From Asticcacaulis sp. YBE204 (GTDB lineage Bacteria; Pseudomonadota; Alphaproteobacteria; Caulobacterales; Caulobacteraceae), in the NCBI RefSeq assembly GCF_000495855.1, contig NZ_AWGF01000001.1, forward strand, positions 620,001 to 684,000: a DNA stretch of 64,000 nt. The letters run 5' to 3'. The notes beneath the pieces are model-generated. The model was not told the origin of the DNA. It saw nothing but the letters and a program-made list of their open reading frames with translations, and made no database searches. The position numbers were made by a program, and so were the translations under genes. Shown piece after piece: positions 57,950-64,000 of this stretch; positions within the stretch are counted from its first letter, which is position 1, and the number at the start of each line of letters is the position of its first letter.

Positions 57950-58420
57950 ATGAGAAAATCAGTTCACATCGATGACATTGATCGCCGTATATTGCGCGAA
58001 ATCCAGCGCAAGGGCGATATGAGCAGCGCGGACCTGGCCGAGGTCGTCGGAGCCTCGGCGGCCTCGTGCTGGCGACGCTTGAAACGGCTGGAAAGCGAAG
58101 GCGTTCTCGGCGACGTCGTGCGGTTGGCGGACGCGCGGGCGCTGGGCAAGAGTCTGAGCGCCTTTTGCTGGGTGCGCATGAAGTCGCACGCCGCCGAGGA
58201 TCGCAAGGCCTTCGAGCAGTTTCTGGCCCACAGCGAAGAGGTCGTCGACTGCTACTCGATATCGGGCGAATTCGATTACCAGCTACGGATTCTGACCGAG
58301 GACATGGACTCCTACGAAGCCTTCATGATGAAGCGCCTGCTGGCCCAGCCCGTCGTGGCCTCGACCTCGTCGCAGTTCGCCCTGCGCTGCATCAAGCATA
58401 CGACGGCGGTGCCGGTTTAA
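57950..58420 (+). CDS. Lrp/AsnC-family transcriptional regulator
   Basis: A 156-residue regulator. N-terminal helix-turn-helix: IDDIDRRILREIQRKGDMSS ADLAEVVGASAASCWRRLKRLE, and a C-terminal RAM domain with VVDCYSISGEFDYQLRILTEDMDSYEAFM. Members sense amino acids. It is divergent from the aminotransferase gene with about 116 bases between, so local regulation of that gene is likely. The ATG at 57950 is well placed. Confidence 0.92.
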   Translation: MRKSVHIDDIDRRILREIQRKGDMSSADLAEVVGASAASCWRRLKRLESEGVLGDVVRLADARALGKSLSAFCWVRMKSHAAEDRKAFEQFLAHSEEVVDCYSISGEFDYQLRILTEDMDSYEAFMMKRLLAQPVVASTSSQFALRCIKHTTAVPV

Positions 58421-58746
58421 ACAATTTCGATACGCAGGGGTTCGCCGCCCGCCGCGATGGCCAGCAAGCGGTCGATATTGGGGTGCGCACCGGGACGGCT
58501 GCGGGCATCGGCCGTGTGCTCGGCGAACAGCTCCAGTCCGTGCCGGGCCGCCGCCGCATCGAGGAGGCCGAAGTCCAGCTTGAGCGCCTGATAGACGGCC
58601 AGCGAGCCCTGTTTCCCCGGCGCATTCTCGATCGTGGCGATCACGACACCGGACGCGTCGATCAGGTCGATACGCTGTACGTCGGTTATGGACGGCAACT
58701 GCTGGAGGTTTTCCCTGAACGACGGGCCGGGGTGAATCTGTGTCAT
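58417..58746 (-). CDS. DUF2322-like protein
   Basis: A 109-residue soluble protein. FRENLQQLPSITDVQRIDLID, ENAPGKQGSLAVYQAL and GLELFAEHTADARSRPGAHPNIDRLL match what I remember of DUF2322, a small uncharacterised family. It converges on the Lrp/AsnC gene, overlapping its stop by 4 bases. Function unknown. Confidence 0.72.
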   Translation of the reverse strand: MTQIHPGPSFRENLQQLPSITDVQRIDLIDASGVVIATIENAPGKQGSLAVYQALKLDFGLLDAAAARHGLELFAEHTADARSRPGAHPNIDRLLAIAAGGEPLRIEIV

Positions 58747-58809
58747 CTGTCTTGCCTTCGTGACGATTTGGCTGCGCGCATGTAACCGTTTACGGCGAAA
58801 GGTAAAACA

Positions 58810-59727
58810 TCAAATGTGGCCAAGCCCGTAATCCAATGCCGCGCACACCGCCGCAACCTGAGCAGCATTGCACTGTTCAGGGGACGCCAGGGGGCTGTCG
58901 GGATAAACCTCTGTAATGGTGGTATATCGCGCGCCGGTGATACTGGTGCAGAGCCCGAATTCAGCTACCGGATACGCAATCACACCCGGTGCGATCACGG
59001 GCGATCCGATAATGGCCCCTTCGGCATCCGGCGGTGCGATATGGGTGATCGTCGCTACAGCCTCGATGATGGCTTTTTGAAAGTCCGGGCGAGGATTCTG
59101 GCTGTCGTCGACCAGATAGAAGCCGTCTGGAATCTCTTCGGTCTCGTAGGTCTGGCCGTCCCGTGCCGCCAGAGCCGGTCTGAATTCGCTGGCATCGCTA
59201 TCGGTCGTTTCGTGCAGGTCTATATGTAACAGGAACTGGCCGCGCAGGGGCGCAATCAGTCGCATCAGCGCGGCGCATTCCTCAGCCGGACTATCCGCTC
59301 GGAAATTACGGTTGGGGTCCAGTGCATCGAAATTCCAGCGATTGATGCGTTCATAACCCCAGGGACTGACGCAAGGGGCAATCAGGAGATTCATCCGGCC
59401 TGCATAACCTCCGGCATGGTGTTCCAGAAATTCAAGCGCCCCCATGACGCCGCTGGTCTCGTAACCGTGAACGCCGCCTGTGATCAGGGCGTTCGGCAGG
59501 TCTGGATTCCAATCCATCGATCGCAGGACGTAAAGAGGATAGGTATCGTCCGCATAGGTCAGTTCGCCATAGACGCTGATGTCGAAACGATCCGCCAAGG
59601 CCTGTAGGCGTGAGCCTACGTCCTCGGCATAGCTGCGTATCTTCGTCCGCCGGTCTCGCCACGCCTGTCGTTCAGGTCTGCCCCAAGGCGTTCCAGGCAC
59701 TCCGATGGGGTAAAAAGCGGTGGTCAT
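58810..59727 (-). CDS. M14-family metallocarboxypeptidase
   Basis: A 305-residue zinc peptidase. The ATG at 59727 gives MTTAFYPIGVPGTPWG; an upstream frame is not needed. Zinc ligands: His and Glu in GGVHGYETSG, and His in LHIDLHETTD. Substrate-binding Asn-Arg is in DPNRNFRAD and the catalytic Glu in TTITEVYPDSP. No signal peptide, so cytoplasmic, which points to cleavage of imported peptides such as muropeptides. Confidence 0.87.
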   Translation of the reverse strand: MTTAFYPIGVPGTPWGRPERQAWRDRRTKIRSYAEDVGSRLQALADRFDISVYGELTYADDTYPLYVLRSMDWNPDLPNALITGGVHGYETSGVMGALEFLEHHAGGYAGRMNLLIAPCVSPWGYERINRWNFDALDPNRNFRADSPAEECAALMRLIAPLRGQFLLHIDLHETTDSDASEFRPALAARDGQTYETEEIPDGFYLVDDSQNPRPDFQKAIIEAVATITHIAPPDAEGAIIGSPVIAPGVIAYPVAEFGLCTSITGARYTTITEVYPDSPLASPEQCNAAQVAAVCAALDYGLGHI

Positions 59728-59806
59728 GGCTGAACATTCATTGTGTGGCAGAATTCGGCGGGGAGACGTATATAACCCGACCCATATCATTCAGCCAGAC
59801 CTGTTC

Positions 59807-61504
59807 CTAGCCGCGGTGAGCGCGTTTCGATAGCTGATGGTCATATAACGAAAGCGCAGCTTCATAGGCGGTGTTTACGCCTTCGATGCGGGCGGCGCGG
59901 GGATAGGTGACGCGCAGCGGACGGTTGCCGTGGACGCCGATGACGTTTTCGCCCACACCCTGCTTCAGGCCGCGCAGTTCCACCGTCGCGTCCCACGGCG
60001 CGCCGCCGTCGACGACGACCTCCAGATTCCACGTCGTATTGTGCAGGCCGTGATTGGGTTGCCAGTAGGCCGCCCCGCCGCCGGCCCAGGTGTCGTGGAC
60101 CCAGACGCCGTCGACCTGACGCGGACGGATGTGCAGTTTCACCGCGTCGAACAGGTTTTCGTGGTTGGCCCCGGCGTGCTGATCGATCAGGCCGCCGCGC
60201 AGGACCACAGCGCGCGAATAGATGGCGCGCGTCGCCTGCGTATTGACGCTTAAGGGGTGGACGACCGGATTGGCGACCAGAAGGTCGCGGACCAGCACGT
60301 TGTGGGCGTTGCCGACGTGAACCGAGTAGTGCGCTTCGCGGTCGCCGGTGGTGGCGATGTCGGTCAGGGTCAGGCTGGCGCTGTCATAGGTCAGGACGCC
60401 GGAATCGGCATTGTGGATGGTGACGTCGCGCACCCAGCCGTCGAACATCTCGTTGAGCGCGATGGCATTATAGCCTTCCTCGAGGTGGTGGCCGAAGGCG
60501 GGCGCGTCGGGGAATTCGATGCGCAGCCCCTGAATGCCGACCTCGGTCAGGAAGGCCTTGCGCACGATGCGCGCGGGCTGACCGGTGGAAACCGCGTGCA
60601 GAAGCGGGTCGCCGAGCGACAGGCGGTTGCCGGTGACCGCCACCACGCGTGTCGTCTGCGTCACCAGCGCGCGGGCCGGGTTGTCGTAATGACGCTGACC
60701 GATGGGCAGGTCGGTGTCGCCGTACAACGATTTGATGATGCCGCTGTCGCGCCCCTTGTCCGAGAACCACTGGATCTGGATGATCTGCCCGACCTTGATG
60801 CCCAAAGCGTCGGCCACGGTGAGGTCGCGCGCCCATTTGCTGCCCGTCATACCGGTGGTCAGGACGTCCGGCGGGGTGTCGTATTCCGGCAGATATTCGG
60901 CGTAGCGCGTGCCGGGAATGCCGACGCGGATGAAGCCTTCGCTCCAGCTATATTCGCTGAACCAGTAGTCGATATTGCGGTCTTTTTCGATCTGACGCTT
61001 GTTTTCCTTGCGGATATATTCGCGCAGCTCCTTGAGCGTCTGGCTCTCGTCGATCAGGCGCAGCGGGCGGGGGAAATAGAGCGTCGTGCCGCCCTCATCA
61101 CGTCCGGCGCCTTCGAGGACGAAGTCGCTGCGTTCGATACGCAGGATGTCGGTGAGGACGAAACGCCCGGCGGGGAAACGCAGGGTGACCTTGCCCGTGG
61201 TTTTATGCGCGGCGGCCAAAGCTTCGCGCACGGCGCGGCTGTCGTCGGTCTTGCCGTCGCCCTTCGCGCCGAAGGTCGTCACATCGATGACCGTGCCGCT
61301 GCCGGTCGGGAGGTCGGCCAGACCGAAGCCGTAACCGGCGTAGGAATAGTCCGGCAGGCCTTTCAGCGACGGCACGACCTGAGACCGCGTGAACGGCTCG
61401 GCCGCGTGGCTAGAGGCGGCGAACAGCCCCGTCATGCCCGCCGATACCAGCGCGGAGGCGGACAGGCGGCGCAGGGCGTCGCGCCGGGAGATCTCACGGG
61501 ACAT
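59807..61504 (-). CDS. Tat-exported right-handed beta-helix protein, pectate-lyase-3-like
   Basis: A 565-residue exported enzyme. The start at 61504 follows AAGGAAA and gives a twin-arginine signal, SRRDALRRLSASALVSAGMT to SHA. The Pectate_lyase_3 pattern is at its start (VIDVTTFGAKGDGKTDDSRA). Beta-helix coils follow through the middle (GVLTYDSASLTLTDIATTG and neighbours). Related proteins are lyases or hydrolases of uronic-acid polysaccharides; the catalytic residues cannot be assigned by eye. It is the last gene of the lyase operon, 28 bases downstream of the alginate-lyase-family gene. Confidence 0.8.
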   Translation of the reverse strand: MSREISRRDALRRLSASALVSAGMTGLFAASSHAAEPFTRSQVVPSLKGLPDYSYAGYGFGLADLPTGSGTVIDVTTFGAKGDGKTDDSRAVREALAAAHKTTGKVTLRFPAGRFVLTDILRIERSDFVLEGAGRDEGGTTLYFPRPLRLIDESQTLKELREYIRKENKRQIEKDRNIDYWFSEYSWSEGFIRVGIPGTRYAEYLPEYDTPPDVLTTGMTGSKWARDLTVADALGIKVGQIIQIQWFSDKGRDSGIIKSLYGDTDLPIGQRHYDNPARALVTQTTRVVAVTGNRLSLGDPLLHAVSTGQPARIVRKAFLTEVGIQGLRIEFPDAPAFGHHLEEGYNAIALNEMFDGWVRDVTIHNADSGVLTYDSASLTLTDIATTGDREAHYSVHVGNAHNVLVRDLLVANPVVHPLSVNTQATRAIYSRAVVLRGGLIDQHAGANHENLFDAVKLHIRPRQVDGVWVHDTWAGGGAAYWQPNHGLHNTTWNLEVVVDGGAPWDATVELRGLKQGVGENVIGVHGNRPLRVTYPRAARIEGVNTAYEAALSLYDHQLSKRAHRG

Positions 61505-61532
61505 GGGGCGTTTCCTTTTTGGGTCATGATTA

Positions 61533-62795
61533 TTATTGAGTGGGCAGGATGGGGGCCAGCAGGTCCTCTTCGAAGTCGGCTGGCAAATCGCGGTCGACGG
61601 CGACGGCCGACAGGGCGGCATCATTGAACCCCCAGCCCGCGCGCCGAAGGGTGCGGCGGGCGGCGGCCTCTTCGACGGCCTTGCGCTTGGGGTCTTTCAG
61701 ATCGATGTCGGGCAGCGGCCAGACCTGCGTTCCGGCGACATAGGGCACCAGATATTGCGTGGCGATGCGCAGGCTGCGACCGCCGTACGAGCCGTTCCAC
61801 AGATCGACCCCGACGCACGACCCCAGCATGGCCGCCGACACCGAAGCGTCCACCGTCCACACCGAATAGTGCCATGACCGCGTGCGCGTCAGCTCTTCGG
61901 GAAAGGTGCCGTCCGGTGCCATCTGCCTGGCCAGACGTGTGTCACCGAAGGCGGCAAGAATGGCTTTCGCCTCGGAGTCCTGTCGGGCATAGAGGGCGAA
62001 GTGGGCGCGCATCATGTCGTAATAGACGCCGTGATTATTGGTCTTGGCGCGTTCGGCCTTTCCCGTCGGGCTGTCGCGCATCCAGTCGGCGAGACTGCCG
62101 AACCAGTGTTCGAGCCCCTTCAACTCGTCGGCGCTCAAGGCGCCCGACGGGGCGATCAGGCCGATGCTCTCGACAATCGGCTGAAAGCGCAGGGCGTCGA
62201 TCACCCCTTCGGCGCGGCCGCTGTTCACGCCCGGCACGGCCTGGGCGAAGGTCAGGCGCGGCGTCATGCGCGTCTGCGGATCGAGAAACCACACGCGCAG
62301 CAATTTCGCCGCATGATCGGCATAGGCCTCGTCGCCGAGCAGGGCATAGGCGAGGCTCAGGGTCTGTACGTCGTCGCGTAACCGCAGTGATCGCGTCATG
62401 TCGAAGCCGTCACCGGCGCGTTCGGGATTGATCTCGCCGTCACGGCGCACATAGGGCAGGCCGTCGGGCTTTGCCGGGTCCGGCCACCAGTAGGGACCGA
62501 TGCTGACATAGTCGTGGGCGTCGCCGCCTGTGGGTGCGCGCGGCTTGTCGGTGACACTGTAAGGGCCGCGCGTCAGGGCCTTGTCGGCGGACGCCTTGAG
62601 CGCTTTTGCCTGGGCGGGCGAGGCCGCCAGTTGCGCCTTCGCCATAGCGATCCATTCGGGCCGCCACAGGAAGGTGCGCGCCCCCGCCGCTGCGTAGCCG
62701 TTGACGCCGTCGCAGCGCTTGAGTTCGGCGGTATGGCCAAGCGCCGGAAGGACGAGCGCGAGGCTCAGGGAACCTATGAGCAGGGCCCGTTTCAT
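61533..62795 (-). CDS. Alginate-lyase-family protein (PF05426-like)
   Basis: A 420-residue secreted protein with signal peptide ending near LGHTA. It has the alpha/alpha-barrel motifs of PF05426: DYVSIGPYWWPDPAKPDGLPYVRRDG near the N-terminus, KTNNHGVYYD (catalytic Asn-His region) at about 235-245 and FPEELTRTRSWHYS (Arg/His/Tyr) near 285. PL5-type or related lyases act on uronic-acid polymers; the substrate may not be alginate. Its start overlaps the LacI-regulator stop as ATGA. Confidence 0.83.
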   Translation of the reverse strand: MKRALLIGSLSLALVLPALGHTAELKRCDGVNGYAAAGARTFLWRPEWIAMAKAQLAASPAQAKALKASADKALTRGPYSVTDKPRAPTGGDAHDYVSIGPYWWPDPAKPDGLPYVRRDGEINPERAGDGFDMTRSLRLRDDVQTLSLAYALLGDEAYADHAAKLLRVWFLDPQTRMTPRLTFAQAVPGVNSGRAEGVIDALRFQPIVESIGLIAPSGALSADELKGLEHWFGSLADWMRDSPTGKAERAKTNNHGVYYDMMRAHFALYARQDSEAKAILAAFGDTRLARQMAPDGTFPEELTRTRSWHYSVWTVDASVSAAMLGSCVGVDLWNGSYGGRSLRIATQYLVPYVAGTQVWPLPDIDLKDPKRKAVEEAAARRTLRRAGWGFNDAALSAVAVDRDLPADFEEDLLAPILPTQ

Positions 62796-63895
62796 TCCGA
62801 TTTCCCCTGTTTCGCATCGCCGAGCGACTCGCGCGGAATGATGGTGGACTCGACCATCGACGGCAGGTCGGCGGCGTCTTCACCCGCACCGAGCAGCATG
62901 TCCGGCACCAGCTTGCGCGCCGCCAGCGCGCCCATCTCGGCGATCGGCCAGTGGACCGTGGTCAGGGAGGGCCATATCTGCTGGGCGACCGGATTGTCGT
63001 CGAAACCGACGATGGACAGGTCGCGCGGCAGGCTTAGGCCGCGTTGGTGCGCGGCGCGCGTCACCCCGGCGGCCATCGAATCGTTGCTGGCGAAAATTAC
63101 CGTCGGGGGGTGCGGCGCGTCGAGCAGGGCGGCCCCGGCGCTCACCCCCGACTCGAAGCTGTAGTGTCCGTCCACCATCAGGGCCTCATCGACCGGCAAA
63201 CCCGCCGCCTGTAGCGCCTGACGGAAACCGGCCTCCCGTTCGCGCGCCGAGCGGAAGCCGGATGGCCCGCGCACGAAGCCGATGCGGCGATGACCGCGCG
63301 CCACGATATCGCGCACGACGGCGGTCACGACATCGCGGTCGTTCGACCAGACGCTGCGCGACATCATATCGAGCGGCGCCGAGCCGACGCGGACATAGCG
63401 AACGTTCAGCCTCTGGCACATCTCGCCGATATCGTCGCGCTCGGACAGGGGCGGCAGGAAGATCGCCCCCATCGGCTTCTGACGCCCAAGAAAGGTCTCG
63501 ATATCGGCCAGCAGGTCGGGCGATTCGCGGTCCACGGGCCGCACGGCCAGCGCCAGTTCGCTGTCGGCGATGGCCGATAACACGCCGCGCTGAAACTTCA
63601 TGGCCATGGGCGAGGTCGAGTCGTGGATGAACAGGACGATGACGAAGTTCTTGCGAAAGGCCAAGGCCCGCGCCTGAACATTGGGCACGAAGCCCAGGGT
63701 CTCGATAGCGGCCTCGACCTTCGCCCGCGTGGCGGCCTTCATCGGTTCGCGATTGAGCACCCGGCTGACCGTCTTTTTTGACACCCCGGCGAATTCGGCG
63801 ACATCGGTGATGGTCAGGGCCGCCCCCGGTTTGCGCGGGAGCGGCACCACCGTGGCGGTGTCGCGGAGTTTCGGGGCTTTTCGTTTTTCGTCCAC
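62792..63895 (-). CDS. LacI-family transcriptional repressor
   Basis: A 367-residue regulator. The helix-turn-helix is TITDVAEFAGVSKKTVSRVL with hinge NREPMKAATRAKVEAAIETLG, then a sugar-binding PBP-like domain (FVIVLFIHDS, VIFASNDSMAAGVTRAA, LSIVGFDDNPVAQ). GTG start at 63895. It is coupled to the lyase genes and probably responds to oligosaccharide or sugar released by them. It may also act at the LacI-type operator near 43216, which is untested. Confidence 0.93.
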   Translation of the reverse strand: MDEKRKAPKLRDTATVVPLPRKPGAALTITDVAEFAGVSKKTVSRVLNREPMKAATRAKVEAAIETLGFVPNVQARALAFRKNFVIVLFIHDSTSPMAMKFQRGVLSAIADSELALAVRPVDRESPDLLADIETFLGRQKPMGAIFLPPLSERDDIGEMCQRLNVRYVRVGSAPLDMMSRSVWSNDRDVVTAVVRDIVARGHRRIGFVRGPSGFRSAREREAGFRQALQAAGLPVDEALMVDGHYSFESGVSAGAALLDAPHPPTVIFASNDSMAAGVTRAAHQRGLSLPRDLSIVGFDDNPVAQQIWPSLTTVHWPIAEMGALAARKLVPDMLLGAGEDAADLPSMVESTIIPRESLGDAKQGKSE

Positions 63896-63913
63896 GCTGA
63901 AGGCCTATTTACA

Positions 63914-64000
63914 CTAAAATTTCTTGGTTACGTTAAGCGAATAGGTGATGCCGTCATAGTCCGCAACGCGGTTGAAGGCTTCGACCCCTTCGTACTCTTC
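63914..64000 (-). CDS. TonB-dependent receptor, C-terminal fragment (gene runs off the window)
   Basis: The last 28 codons of a minus-strand gene: EEYEGVEAFNRVADYDGITY, then SLNVTKKF and a TAG at 63914-63916. The terminal aromatic Phe and alternating strand pattern are typical of the last strand of an outer-membrane TonB receptor. The repressor gene starts 18 bases further on, giving the order receptor-LacI-lyase-lyase. Confidence 0.7.
   Translation of the reverse strand, partial: EEYEGVEAFNRVADYDGITYSLNVTKKF

Overview
The window looks like chromosomal DNA of an alphaproteobacterium of the Caulobacteraceae, possibly Asticcacaulis-like. The reasons are high GC in coding regions, a TonB-dependent receptor of the Caulobacter/Xanthomonas carbohydrate type, several plant-polysaccharide enzymes, and familiar alphaproteobacterial neighbourhoods (secA-parvulin-argJ, zinc-ribbon/ftsEX/plsC, comF-grxC-nitrilase-DUF1178). 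The genus is an inference. I found no tRNA, rRNA, transposase, integrase, phage gene or CRISPR array.

Layout. 1-5.5 kb: rhamnogalacturonan acetylesterase, a PP2C phosphatase/Ser-Thr kinase fusion, a soluble chemoreceptor, mobA and a purine phosphoribosyltransferase. 5.5-5.9 kb: a gene-free stretch packed with palindromes. 5.9-10 kb: zinc-ribbon protein, ftsEX, YdcF-like protein and plsC. 10-12.3 kb: small secreted proteins. 12.3-18 kb: secA, a parvulin lipoprotein and argJ. 18.1-19.7 kb: a probable insertion before mutT, with a DUF3806 protein, a Phd/VapC module whose toxin is frameshifted, and a periplasmic protein. 19.7-26.6 kb: housekeeping genes (mutT, methyltransferase, comF, grxC, nitrilase, DUF1178) and a DsbD-like protein. 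26.8-31 kb: GH2 and GH43 enzymes. 31-39.4 kb: chemoreceptor, TraB/GumN protein, a translationally coupled set of four small membrane proteins plus an XRE regulator, an M15-type peptidase, a cyclophilin and a leucine-rich-repeat kinase. 39.8-43.2 kb: TonB-dependent receptor. 56.6-59.7 kb: aminotransferase with divergent Lrp/AsnC regulator, DUF2322 and an M14 peptidase. 59.8-64 kb: polysaccharide-utilisation operon on the minus strand (TonB receptor C-terminus, LacI regulator, alginate-lyase-family protein, beta-helix pectate-lyase-like protein).

The most unusual region is 43.4-56.6 kb. A 2,500-residue minus-strand protein consists almost wholly of about 311 octapeptides with the pattern [ST]-x-[ST]-Q-[ILV]-x-x-[LF]. 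Seven bases after it comes a TPR/GT41 O-GlcNAc-transferase-like (SPINDLY/FlmG-type) enzyme, which overlaps a UDP-glucuronate decarboxylase (UDP-xylose synthase). Upstream, divergently, lie an orphan short flagellar-hook-like protein and a sulfotransferase-like protein, flanked by AT-rich DNA. I propose that this is a giant Ser/Thr-rich repeat protein with its own glycosylation enzymes, perhaps a surface or filament structure. That function is inference.

The window also holds several palindromic repeat families. Three copies of one asymmetric, covarying hairpin each lie 35-43 bases upstream of an unrelated minus-strand start codon. Long imperfect inverted repeats occur at 53-171, 5644-5880, 10025-10189 and 39654-39815.
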